NCBI GenBank assembly: GCA_963843605.1 | Contig: CAWJLA010000001.1 | Location: 1,775,162 to 1,839,161 of the forward strand | DNA: 64,000 bases | Source: FEN-1297 sp963843605 | Lineage (GTDB): Bacteria; Bacteroidota; Ignavibacteria; Ignavibacteriales; Ignavibacteriaceae | Direction: 5' to 3' | Shown here: piece after piece, positions 26,071-35,005 of the stretch | Layout: every line of letters starts with the position of its first letter | Numbering within the stretch: position 1 is the first letter of the stretch | Program-made: the position numbers and the translations under genes | The notes under the pieces: model-generated | What the model was told of the DNA's origin: nothing | What the model saw: only the letters and a program-made list of their open reading frames with translations | Database searches by the model: none

Positions 26071-27384
26071 TTGAAAACAATATATAAAGCAATTGTATTT
26101 ACGTTGCTTGTATCGTTTACAGTAGTATTGTATTCCTGTTCGTCCGGTTCAATAATGGACAACCCTGAATTGTACAAAGATCAGGTGAAGAACTGGGAAG
26201 AAAGATTAAAGAAAAATCCGGATGATATATATGCACTGAAGAACCTGAGCATCTTTTATATACAGACACATCAAATTGAAAAAGGCCAAGAGTATGTTAA
26301 CAGAGCATATAAACTAAGTCCGGACGATCCCGAACTGATCTTATATAAAGGCCTTAGTTTGGAGAAGATGCACAAAGAGAGCGAGGCATTGCAATACTAT
26401 AAAAGATATCCCGAAGTCGCCAGCAGTTCCCCTTTCAGAGAAGTAATTGAAGGGCGTTACTTCTGGATTAAAAGGCAGCAGGCTTATGCAGACATAGATA
26501 CTTTGATAAAAAGCGAAAACGATATTTCGACCGCCGGTCTTTCCGACAGTACTATGGCTGTCTTCCCTTTGATATACGAAGGTACCAACAAAGAATATTT
26601 TCCGTTGAGCAGAGGATTTGCCGAAATGGTTAGCATTGATTTAGCGAAGGTAAAGCAGCTGACAATTCTGGAACGAATCAGAATACAAGCGGTACTGGAC
26701 GAATTAAAATTCGGCCAGTCGTCAATGGTCGATCCTGCCACCGCACCCCGCATGGGTAAACTGCTCGGGGCCGGTACAATAGTCTCAGGTGATTATAATA
26801 TAACGGATAACGGGGATTTCAAGATTGACCTCGGATCCTGGGATGTAAGAACCAGAGAAAGGAAGTCGTGGGTAAATAAGACAGGCGATTTAAAAGATTT
26901 CTTCACGCTGCAGAAAGAAATTGTATTTGCCTTCCTGCAGAAGAACGGAATTGAATTAACTCAAAGCGAAAAAGAAGCGATCGCTTATATACCAACCCAG
27001 AATCTTCAATCGTTCCTGGCTTATTCAAAAGGTTTAATTCAGGAGGACGAAGGTAACTTCAGCGGGGCGGAATCTTACTTTAAACAGGCCGTACGGATTG
27101 ATCCCAATTTTAAAGCGGCGGGGCAGCAGGCGCAGACTTCTGCTGCAGTCGGTAAATCGGGCGGCAGCGACGTTAAGGTTATTACCTCGCTTAAAGAAGA
27201 CTTCCCTGCTATTCATGGTCCCGAATCTAATATTGTAGAGGACAGAATACAGGCGCTGGGCAGTAATGTCCTTTCGGGTTTTGTAAACTCCGATTATACG
27301 CGCACTCCTGCGCAGGATCAGCGTACACCAATTGAAAGCAGTAAGCCGCTTCCTCTTCCTCCGAATCCTCCTCCAACCAAGTAG
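26071..27384 (+). CDS. Lipoprotein with TPR and CsgG-like domain
   Basis: The reading frame is open from a GTG at 26032, but the first 13 codons lie in a dispersed repeat. TTG at 26071, with an AAAGGA ribosome-binding site nine bases before it, gives a classic lipoprotein leader (MKTIYKAIVFTLLVSFTVVL-YSC, cysteine at 23) and is preferred; length 437. TPR-like repeats (about 45-110) precede a CsgG-like segment (about 160-300: VFPLIYEGTN ... LTILERIRIQAVLDEL ... GKLLGAGTIVSGDY) and another TPR (about 325-355). It is a paralogue in layout of the gene before it. Together they may form an envelope complex; the T6SS link is only by neighbourhood. Confidence 0.8.
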   Translation: MKTIYKAIVFTLLVSFTVVLYSCSSGSIMDNPELYKDQVKNWEERLKKNPDDIYALKNLSIFYIQTHQIEKGQEYVNRAYKLSPDDPELILYKGLSLEKMHKESEALQYYKRYPEVASSSPFREVIEGRYFWIKRQQAYADIDTLIKSENDISTAGLSDSTMAVFPLIYEGTNKEYFPLSRGFAEMVSIDLAKVKQLTILERIRIQAVLDELKFGQSSMVDPATAPRMGKLLGAGTIVSGDYNITDNGDFKIDLGSWDVRTRERKSWVNKTGDLKDFFTLQKEIVFAFLQKNGIELTQSEKEAIAYIPTQNLQSFLAYSKGLIQEDEGNFSGAESYFKQAVRIDPNFKAAGQQAQTSAAVGKSGGSDVKVITSLKEDFPAIHGPESNIVEDRIQALGSNVLSGFVNSDYTRTPAQDQRTPIESSKPLPLPPNPPPTK

Positions 27385-27431
27385 GCTAGATAATTACTTC
27401 ATTCAAACGAAAGGTGAGTGTAGGGAGCAGT

Positions 27432-28580
27432 ATGATGAAAAGATTATTGTACGGTATCATAATTTTAATTACGGCAGCAGTCCAAATATCCGCACAGGAT
27501 TATTACAGCGCGAGTCGTTTCTCCCTGAGTATTATGCCTGTTTATGAGAACTGGAACGTGCTGAATAATTCGAAGTTTTCGGAATTTACAAACAGCGTGA
27601 GCCTCGGATATAATACATGGAGAGACGGCCGAGTTTCATTTGCGACAAAGTACGCATCCGTCGGCGGTGATCTGAACAGGCTTAACGGGTTTTCGGATTC
27701 GCAGCTTTCATTGCGTCAAAATCTTACCAAATATAATCTGATTTTCAGTGTGGGTGTAAATATTCCCAGCGGAAGAACAAAGCTTACAAACAGTCAGTAT
27801 CAGACATTGAGAATAATCAGTCAGGGTCTGTTCGGGATGAGAACTCCGGATTTCGGTCAGGGAACAAATTTTATACTCGGGGCTACATGGGTTCATCCGG
27901 TTTCGGATAATTTTGTAATAGGGCTGGGACTTTCTTATCAGATTAAAACCCAGTATCAGCCGCTTCAGGATTATTCCGGAAAGTATAAGCCCGCAAACGA
28001 GATCTCGGCTACCGGCGGGTTTGATTTGAAATTTCCCGGTACTCAAACATTAACCGGCGATATTACCGGCATATTTTACGGCAACGATAAGATGGACGGC
28101 AACGATGTTTTTTCAAGCGGCAGCAGAACTCTGATAGATTTAATGTACAAAAAATATTTCGGGTACAACAGATTTTCGGCTATGATGTTTTACAGTATAG
28201 TAACGGAAAAATATTTTGACCAGAATATATTTTCGGATGTAAATATTTTGAATAACCTTACGCCCGTTGATGTTCAATTACTATATTCGCTGGTAAATAA
28301 TGTTAAACTTAATCCGAACCAGTTATACCTCAGGGCGGCTTTCGATCAGCGGTTTTCAACCGGTTTTTCGATGGGGTACGGGGTATTTATGAGCAGTTTC
28401 GAAAAGACTATTTCTTATTTTTCGGGTTATACGGTTTTCGGTTTAATGGTCACTCCTACAATTAAATTTTCACCTTCAGTCAGTATACCTTTTCTGTTTA
28501 AATACTCTACCGGCAGCGCTTCCAATAAACCTAATGTTCAGAATTTTACAATCGGTGCCGGAATTAACTTATCGTTTTAG
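27432..28580 (+). CDS. Predicted outer-membrane beta-barrel protein
   Basis: A signal peptide (MMKRLLYGIIILITAAVQISAQ) is followed by about 360 residues of alternating amphipathic strands with aromatic ends, such as SLGYNTWRDGRVSFATKYA, FILGATWVHPV, and a final strand ending in F (IGAGINLSF). This is the terminal signature of outer-membrane barrels. No family was recognised. The start is set at 27432 (AGGGAG ribosome-binding site five bases away) rather than the GTG at 27414. It closes the run of T6SS-strand genes and may partner the two CsgG-like proteins. Confidence 0.75.
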   Translation: MMKRLLYGIIILITAAVQISAQDYYSASRFSLSIMPVYENWNVLNNSKFSEFTNSVSLGYNTWRDGRVSFATKYASVGGDLNRLNGFSDSQLSLRQNLTKYNLIFSVGVNIPSGRTKLTNSQYQTLRIISQGLFGMRTPDFGQGTNFILGATWVHPVSDNFVIGLGLSYQIKTQYQPLQDYSGKYKPANEISATGGFDLKFPGTQTLTGDITGIFYGNDKMDGNDVFSSGSRTLIDLMYKKYFGYNRFSAMMFYSIVTEKYFDQNIFSDVNILNNLTPVDVQLLYSLVNNVKLNPNQLYLRAAFDQRFSTGFSMGYGVFMSSFEKTISYFSGYTVFGLMVTPTIKFSPSVSIPFLFKYSTGSASNKPNVQNFTIGAGINLSF

Positions 28581-29261
28581 ATGCAGACCGTGATGTATAA
28601 TTTTTAAATGTACTAAGTTTCGGGTATAGAATTTACCGAACCGTTAGTTTTGTTAGATCCGGATGAAGATTATTAGCCCTCAGTTTTTTTACTAAGGTTA
28701 AAACGAAAACAAGTGAGAAATATTATGTTAAGAAAATACTCCGATTATTTAACCTCAGCAACCACCGGGACAACAAAACTAACTCCGGTTTTATAATCTT
28801 ATTCATGGAATTTAGTAGCATAATAAATTTATAATGCAGCCCGAATTGTTTTGGGCACTCTGTTTGTTTGCGGTGTCTAGACCATAACTTCTTCTGCTAA
28901 TTATAAAAGATTAAAACCAAATTCGAAACACAAGGTAATAAGGTTGTGCTATTAAGTCTTATCGCTTGTTACTAAGGTTCGGATAAAGAATAATGGTTTA
29001 ACAAAAATAATTTGCAATTCATGTCCGGTCATCTCCTCTGCCGGAGCTTATTTAAGCGGGCCGATAAAAATTACTATTTAGTTTGTTCCAACAAATTGAG
29101 AAAAAGGGAAATAAGTTATGTTAAGATTTCTTTTGTTTTAACCTCATTAACAGCACGGACAACGAAAATAACTCCGACCTTATAACCTTATTCCTGGAAT
29201 TTGGCAATACAATCGATCTCATTAATGATTAGTTTATTTTGATAAAAAATTGGTGAGTATA
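28581..29261. other. 681-base intergenic region with an imperfect internal duplication
   Basis: No credible gene. Two stretches of about 100 bases are related: 28723-28825 and 29116-29215. Both begin TTATGTTAAGA, share AACCTCA..AAC / ACGGACAAC-type blocks, ACTCCG, TTATAA..TTATTC and TGGAATTT. A 23-codon frame in the first copy is not kept in the second, so it is unlikely to be coding. The second copy ends just upstream of the 29262 gene and could include its leader. The rest is featureless AT-rich DNA. Confidence 0.6.
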
Positions 29262-32200
29262 ATGAGCAAAAAATTTACAGGCAATTTTAAGTTGACTTCT
29301 GTAATACTGGCTTTTATTATTTTGATTGCATCACATGCAATATTTGCGCAGGCCCCCGCGTTTCAATGGCTGAAAGATTTCGGCGGCACCGGCTACGACG
29401 GAGGACAAAGAGTTGCCGTAGACCGGCAGGGAAATATCATAGTTACCGGTTTTTTCGACAGCACAATGACGATCGGAAACAATACATTAATATCTTCCGG
29501 ATCCGATGACATATTTATTGCGAAGTTCGATCAAAACGGTAACGCGATTTGGGTTGTACAGGCCGGCGGACCCGGCGCCGACGAAGGTTACGGAATTGCC
29601 GCGGATAAGAACGGTTATATATATGTCTCCGGAACCTTTAGTAATGCCGCATCATTCAGCGGCATTTATTTCCAGACTCTCGGCGGCGGAGATGCATTTG
29701 TGGCAAAATATGATCCCAACGGAAAATTAATTTGGGTCAGACAGGCCGGCGGACCCAACTACGATATCGCCAACAGCGTTGCAGTTGATAATAATTTTAA
29801 TGTTATGATAACCGGTACTTATTCTTCGGGTATTTCATTCGGGGGCAACGTGGCTTTAAGCGGAAACAGCTATAGCGATATTTACGTGGCTAAATATGAT
29901 TCTTCCGGAAATATTCTTTGGGCCAAAGGAGTCGGCAACGAAGGATTTTACAATGAAGGTGTTGGAGTTGCAGCTTCCTCAAAAGGTAATATTTATCTTA
30001 CCGGAAATTTCGGGGGTTCTGTTAATTTCGGACGGACAATACTGAATTCCATCGGCTACCAGGATTTATTTCTTACCAAATATGATCCGAACGGAAATGT
30101 CCTTTGGGCAACGCAAGCAGGTTCTGTCAATCAGCCTACTACGGTAAACGGAATCACACTGGATAAGAACAGCGATATCTTAATCACCGGACAATTTTTC
30201 GGGCAGACAAACTTCGGAAACCTAATTGTCAATAGCATATCAAACGCCGATCTTTTTATTGCAAAGTACGATACGAACGGTAATAATATTTGGGTATCTC
30301 AGGATCATATATTCGATGATAATTCGGGATGGAGTATAAGCACGGATAGTGCCGCCAATATTTCTATCATAGGCGCGGTAAGACCTAACGGAAGTGATTT
30401 CGGGAACTTATATATTGGAAGATATACGGCTCTCGGACGAAAATTATGGTCAACAGTAAATACTAATTATTCGGGCTCATCGCCGGGAGGAATTGCTAAC
30501 GGGACAAACGGCGATTTAATAGTTACGGCAAGTTTCTATGATTCATTGAATTTCGGTACACAGGGACTACTAAGTCACGGTTATGAAGATATATTCCTCG
30601 GAAGATTGCCTGCTCCGCAGATATCGGTTTTTCCCGCGTCGCTTAATTTTAATACTGTTGCTCTGGGAAGTCAGCTTGTTAAAAGCGTTACAATTAAAAA
30701 CACAAGTAACGCCACTCTTCACCTCACATCTGTTTCATTGCTTGATACCACTGAACAATTTAGCATACAAGGTCTTGTTGCCGATAGTATTTTAGCCGGG
30801 CAGTCGACAATTGTGAATATATCTTTTTTGCCGACCAAATTGGGACTCGACATTTCAGACTTGATAATCAGCAACGATGCGCCTACCGGCCCCGATACTG
30901 TTCATTTAACCGGGGCGGGAGGTACAGCAGTGTTAGCCTTTTCCAGCGATACCTTAAACTTCGGTAAAATAGTTTCGAACACAACTTACTCAAATGTTTT
31001 TTCCGTAGGCAATTCCGGAACCGCAAAATTATTTATTAATAGCATGACGATTACCGGTATTAATCAAAGTGAATTTACACTGGGGTCTATTGAGCTGCCC
31101 GATTCTGTTGCGCACGGAGAATTAAAATATTACTCAATAGATTTTAAACCTCTTTCTCCGGGGAACAAGAGCGCAATACTTATAGTCGGCAGCAACGACG
31201 AAAAAAAACAGGACACTCTGCATCTTACCGGAACCGCAATAGCGCCGACTTTACGCTTTTCTTCCGATACGCTTGATTTAGGTTCGGTCTCTATTCATGA
31301 CTCGACCCAAAACTTTACCATTGCATATAATTTAAGCATTACCAATATCATAATTAATAGTGCGGTTATTACAGGCCCGAATAGTTCGGAATTCGGCACG
31401 CGGAATTTTATTCTGCCGGATACTATATCGGGTGCCGGTTATAAGTTTATTGATGTGAGTTTCTTTCCCCAGACTGTCGGTATTAAAACTGCTTATTTGA
31501 TACTTTCCGGTCCGGGCGGCATCGGTCCAGACACTTTGATTTTAAGAGGCACCGGTACATCTTCAATAAATGTTCAGGTTTCCGACACTGCTGTTGTCGG
31601 TCAGAATATTACACTGTATGTTACGCCGCCGGCAGGATTAGCTGTTTCAAGTGCAAAAATATATTACAAGGAAAACGGCGAAACCGTTTACCAGTCATCC
31701 GATCTCGTAAAAAATGGAAGTTCTTATATCGGTACCATACCGGCAGCATATTCCACAATTCGCGGAGTTCAATATTATATAGAATTTTCGGACGGCGAGA
31801 GCATTGTAACTTATCCTTCATCCGATCCCGCTGCGCAGCCGGAATTTATAGAACTTATTGCCCGGCAATTTACATACCCTTCTGTAATTCCCAAGTCGGA
31901 ATATAGAATGATTACAATCCCACTTTATGTTTTTTACGCTTATTACGATTCTTTATTTACCGGCGACTACGGCGTGTACGACAATAGTGTTTGGAGAATG
32001 TTCAGATGGGATCCGGCAACTAATTCGTACGGTGAATTTCCTTCAATCATCGGCGATATATTTCCCGGGAATGCATTCTGGCTGATACAAAAGGACGGTA
32101 AACCGTTCAGTCTGAAGAATGTTTATACCGTCCCCGCAATAGATTATTACCCTATCATTCTGAAACCGGGATGGAATCAGATCGGATCTCCTTTTGCTTT

Positions 32201-33167
32201 CGCGGTAGATTGGGACAGCGTTGAAAATTCTAATTTGGTTCAGGCGCCAATTCATTGGAATCCGGATATTCAGGATTATGAAATTAATCAAACAGTTCTA
32301 CAGCCCTGGGACGGATACTGGGTATATAACCCTTCCGATTCAGGTTCGGTTATTTTATACGTAAAGAATTTAAAAAGCGTAAGTTCGCCGCCGAAAAAAA
32401 ATGATCTGTGGTCAAATCTGAAAAGCGGTGAGTTTGTAATGCAGATGAAAGCAAGCATCGAATCTTCAAGTATTGTAGACCGGCAAAATTATATCGGCAT
32501 GATTGACGATGCTGCAAACGGAACGGGCAAATATGATCTCTTGAAACCTCCGCCGGTAACTCAAAATCTTAATATAAATATCATGTCGGGCGGCAAACGG
32601 TACGCAGAAAATATAGTGGGACCTTCTAAAGACGGTTCATTCTGGGATATTGAAATGAATTCATCATTTAAAGGCAGAACCGTTTCGATTCAGCTAGATC
32701 AGAAATCGCCGCTGCCTGAGGGTTTTAATATCTGGTTTTTGGATTTGAACGCGAAGACGGATATCGCCGTGAACAAAGGCGTTGTAAATCTGACCGTGCC
32801 AGACAACGGCAAAGGCAAATACAGAATAATCGTAGGAAAAGAGGATTATGCCAAACAGCATTCCGAAAACATTTCCCTCGTTCCTCTGGAATACGCCCTG
32901 CTTCAAAATTATCCTAATCCTTTTAATCCTTCTACAAATATTGAGTACAGGTTAAAAGATATAAGTAATGTTTCGCTGGAGATCTACAACATACTGGGCC
33001 AGAGAGTTAAAGTATTAATAAACCATGAGTCACAGAATCCCGGTCAATATACGGTCAAATGGGACGGAACAAACACAAGCGGAATTAAAGTTGCAACCGG
33101 AATTTATATTTATAGAATAATTGCAAATAAGTTTATTGCCAGTAAGAAGATGATACTTCTTAAATAG
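29262..33167 (+). CDS. T9SS-sorted beta-propeller / ASH-domain protein
   Basis: A signal peptide (MSKKFTGNFKLTSVILAF..., about 1-31) leads to six or seven SBBP-type propeller repeats (about 32-450), each with 'D..GN..VTG.F' and 'KYD..GN.LW' signatures. Three ASH/choice-of-anchor-D modules (about 450-760: PASLNFNTVALGS; LNFGKIVSNT; LDLGSVSIHD) and a long Ig-like region follow. The last 85 residues are a type A T9SS sorting domain (LLQNYPNPFNPSTNI ... GIYIYRI ... KKMILLK). It should be secreted by the type IX system and anchored at the cell surface or released. ATG at 29262 is preferred over the TTG at 29250. Function beyond surface binding is unknown. Confidence 0.85.
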   Translation: MSKKFTGNFKLTSVILAFIILIASHAIFAQAPAFQWLKDFGGTGYDGGQRVAVDRQGNIIVTGFFDSTMTIGNNTLISSGSDDIFIAKFDQNGNAIWVVQAGGPGADEGYGIAADKNGYIYVSGTFSNAASFSGIYFQTLGGGDAFVAKYDPNGKLIWVRQAGGPNYDIANSVAVDNNFNVMITGTYSSGISFGGNVALSGNSYSDIYVAKYDSSGNILWAKGVGNEGFYNEGVGVAASSKGNIYLTGNFGGSVNFGRTILNSIGYQDLFLTKYDPNGNVLWATQAGSVNQPTTVNGITLDKNSDILITGQFFGQTNFGNLIVNSISNADLFIAKYDTNGNNIWVSQDHIFDDNSGWSISTDSAANISIIGAVRPNGSDFGNLYIGRYTALGRKLWSTVNTNYSGSSPGGIANGTNGDLIVTASFYDSLNFGTQGLLSHGYEDIFLGRLPAPQISVFPASLNFNTVALGSQLVKSVTIKNTSNATLHLTSVSLLDTTEQFSIQGLVADSILAGQSTIVNISFLPTKLGLDISDLIISNDAPTGPDTVHLTGAGGTAVLAFSSDTLNFGKIVSNTTYSNVFSVGNSGTAKLFINSMTITGINQSEFTLGSIELPDSVAHGELKYYSIDFKPLSPGNKSAILIVGSNDEKKQDTLHLTGTAIAPTLRFSSDTLDLGSVSIHDSTQNFTIAYNLSITNIIINSAVITGPNSSEFGTRNFILPDTISGAGYKFIDVSFFPQTVGIKTAYLILSGPGGIGPDTLILRGTGTSSINVQVSDTAVVGQNITLYVTPPAGLAVSSAKIYYKENGETVYQSSDLVKNGSSYIGTIPAAYSTIRGVQYYIEFSDGESIVTYPSSDPAAQPEFIELIARQFTYPSVIPKSEYRMITIPLYVFYAYYDSLFTGDYGVYDNSVWRMFRWDPATNSYGEFPSIIGDIFPGNAFWLIQKDGKPFSLKNVYTVPAIDYYPIILKPGWNQIGSPFAFAVDWDSVENSNLVQAPIHWNPDIQDYEINQTVLQPWDGYWVYNPSDSGSVILYVKNLKSVSSPPKKNDLWSNLKSGEFVMQMKASIESSSIVDRQNYIGMIDDAANGTGKYDLLKPPPVTQNLNINIMSGGKRYAENIVGPSKDGSFWDIEMNSSFKGRTVSIQLDQKSPLPEGFNIWFLDLNAKTDIAVNKGVVNLTVPDNGKGKYRIIVGKEDYAKQHSENISLVPLEYALLQNYPNPFNPSTNIEYRLKDISNVSLEIYNILGQRVKVLINHESQNPGQYTVKWDGTNTSGIKVATGIYIYRIIANKFIASKKMILLK

Positions 33168-33535
33168 TCTGTGGTAGGTGGTTTGTTGTTTGTTGTGGGT
33201 TGAAGAAGTTTGCGATAAATGCGTGAAGTATGAAATTTTTATTCTTTGTTTTTCCAATAAATTAATTTGCAAAGATCAGTTTTGCATGTGTTATCTGCGT
33301 GCCGGTATTCTATTCGGAATTTTTTCTTTTGTCTTGCTTCAGTAGTCCGCTTTAACAATACGAAAATTTTCAAATCCTAATTCTAAATCTGAAATCAATA
33401 ATCGCCAATAGTAAATCGCATTTACAAATCGAAAATCCAACCACAGTAATTCCTCAATTAACTACTAACTACCAGCTACTAACTTCTATTTATTTCAACT
33501 CATTTTAGATTTTTCTCTCAGTGCTTATTAGTGCC
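33168..33535. other. Intergenic stretch of degenerate repeat DNA
   Basis: No gene. Directly after the stop codon is TAGTCTGTGGTAGGTGGTTTG-like DNA, which resembles the DNA just after the stop of the beta-helix gene at 52443 when read on its own strand. Farther on (33360-33480) come wandering units such as AAATCTGAAATCAATAATCG and ACTACTAACTACCAGC, with echoes at 34960-34990. These are low-complexity dispersed repeats. From about 33514 the sequence becomes the left half of a family B repeat that is cut by the IS110 element. Confidence 0.55.
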
Positions 33536-33604
33536 CTTAGTAACTCGTATGTTAATAAAAATGATTTTTATAAATATATATAAGTAATTTTGATTCTTAA
33601 AATA

Positions 33605-33790
33605 CCGGCTTAAGGGATGGTAGAGCGATTCGTGCCTAGATACATTTCGATGATATCGTCACTAAGATATACTCACCATCCCTGTTGAGCTTCTTAAAGA
33701 CTGAACAGTACTTAGAGATTCCACTGGGTGGAAATCCCGCATAATAGAACGAGAGAAGTTATCAAAGAAGCAAAAAGCCATATAAAAAAA
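33605..33790 (+). ncRNA. Candidate IS110 bridge RNA
   Basis: The non-coding DNA before the transposase folds into two loops. Loop 1 is closed by GGGATGGT (33614-33621) with ACCATCCC (33675-33682) and has an inner hairpin CGAT-GAT-ATCG. In its left side GTGCC (33632-33636) equals the left insertion flank; in its right side CACTAAG (33660-33666) is the exact complement of the right flank CTTAGTG. Loop 2 has ACAGTAC (33705-33711), identical to the right end of the element (34884-34890), and a hairpin TTCCAC-TGG-GTGGAA (33719-33733). Pieces ACGAG and AGTTA (33749-33761) are complementary to the element's left end (TAACTCGT), though not contiguously. This fits the target-binding and donor-binding loops described for IS110 bridge RNAs. 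RNA ends are approximate. Confidence 0.75.
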
Positions 33791-33811
33791 ATAAGATAAA
33801 GGAAATAACCG

Positions 33812-34822
33812 GTGGAAATTATCAAACAAGTTGTGGGCATTGATGTATCGAAAGATACCCTATCTGTCAGCTATGGAACGATTAATATAAATCAAGAACA
33901 GAAAATCACTCCGGCAATAACTTTTGATAATACTCCTAAAGGTTTCAAAGAACTAATTTCCTTTACTAAAAAGAACAAAGGAACACTAACGGCGCCTCTT
34001 TTTTTTGTTATGGAAGCTACCGGTGTTTATTACGAAAGACTAGCCTACTTTCTAAATGAAAAGCATTTGAAAGTAATTGTAGTACTTCCGAACAAGACAA
34101 AGAATTTTTCCAAGACCTTGGATATCAAATCAAAGACAGATAATCTGGATGCAAAAATGATTACCCAGTTCGGTCTTGAAAGACAAATGCAGCCATGGCA
34201 AGTTCCAAGCCCATTAACAAAAGCTCTTAAGAGTCTTACAAGAGAATACAGTTCTATCAAACGAATGGCTGCTCAAGTAAAAAATCAGCTTCATTCTAAA
34301 GAATACTCTTATGAGCCTCTGAAGGAATCTCTTAAAAGGAGTAAGGCGACATTGTCTGTCTTTGAGAAACAACTAAAAGAGATTGAAAAACAACTCAAAG
34401 AACTAGTAGAAAAAGATACTGATCTTAACGATAGAATCAATAAGATCGACAAGATAGATGGAGTAGGTTTTATGACAGCAGTTTCTATCATTGCCGAAAC
34501 AAACGGTTTTGCTTTGATCGAGAACGTCAAGCAACTTACAAGTTATGCCGGACTGGATGTTGTTTACAATGAGTCTGGTTTGAAGAAACATAAAACATCT
34601 ATATCGAAAAAAGGGAATCGCTTTTTACGACAAGCTGTTTATATGCCCGCTCTTTCGGCCTGTAGGTATAATCCGAAATTAAAACAAACATATATCCGTT
34701 TAGTTACTAAAAAGAACGTTAAGAAAATTGCTCTAATTGCTGTTGCTAGGAAACTTCTTATTCTGATATATACAATTTTCAAAAAGAACGTCGACTATGT
34801 ACCGAATTTTAATCCGGCATAA
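33812..34822 (+). CDS. IS110-family DEDD transposase
   Basis: The 336-residue enzyme has the N-terminal RuvC-like DEDD domain (GIDVSKD at 9-15, FVMEATGVYYE at about 67-77, KTDNLDAKMI at about 108-117). Its C-terminal Tnp domain has YAGLDVVYNESG and a serine-bearing ISKKGNRFLRQ motif (about 264-274). It recombines DNA guided by the element's bridge RNA. The start is GTG with an AAAGGA ribosome-binding site eight bases upstream. All catalytic motifs appear intact and the size is normal, so it is likely functional. Confidence 0.93.
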   Translation: MEIIKQVVGIDVSKDTLSVSYGTININQEQKITPAITFDNTPKGFKELISFTKKNKGTLTAPLFFVMEATGVYYERLAYFLNEKHLKVIVVLPNKTKNFSKTLDIKSKTDNLDAKMITQFGLERQMQPWQVPSPLTKALKSLTREYSSIKRMAAQVKNQLHSKEYSYEPLKESLKRSKATLSVFEKQLKEIEKQLKELVEKDTDLNDRINKIDKIDGVGFMTAVSIIAETNGFALIENVKQLTSYAGLDVVYNESGLKKHKTSISKKGNRFLRQAVYMPALSACRYNPKLKQTYIRLVTKKNVKKIALIAVARKLLILIYTIFKKNVDYVPNFNPA

Positions 34823-34889
34823 AGCCGAAAAAATATACGTGAATCTTTAGCAATTTATTTTGCTCTTAATATTGACTTTTACCACAGTA

Positions 34890-34929
34890 CCTTAGTGGTG
34901 AAAAGCCCCTTACCACTTAGACACTAAGG
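34890..34929. repeat. Palindromic repeat family B, copy 3 (right half of the IS target)
   Basis: CCTTAGTG (34890-34897) and CACTAAGG (34922-34929) are perfect 8-bp inverted arms around GTGAAAAGCCCCTTACCACTTAGA. The left part of the same repeat lies on the other side of the IS110 element (33514-33541). Continuation GACACTTAGCTGCACCAAGAC also echoes copies 1 and 2. Confidence 0.7.
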
Positions 34930-35005
34930 ACACTTAGCTGCACCAAGACAATAATAAATCTTCAATCGTCAGTCGCAAATCGACAACAATATCCCACCTA
35001 ATAGC

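Larger units (their letters stand above)
33536..34890 (+). mobile_element. IS110-family insertion sequence, about 1,355 bp
   Basis: The element holds one DEDD-type transposase gene near its right end and a long non-coding left end, the IS110 group layout. The seven bases CCTTAGT occur at both junctions (33535-33541 and 34890-34896). Removing one copy and the intervening DNA restores a continuous family B repeat (AGTGCCCTTAGTGGTGAAAAG). No terminal inverted repeats are seen, as usual for IS110. The exact crossover within CCTTAGT cannot be fixed by reading. The element looks intact and may be active. Confidence 0.85.

Noticed and set aside
28725..28796. 23-codon frame in the first copy of the intergenic duplication
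   Set aside because: The second copy stops after seven codons, so coding is not conserved.
33340..33480. Possible CRISPR array in the short wandering repeats
   Set aside because: Units vary in length and sequence, with no fixed repeat/spacer period and no cas genes nearby.
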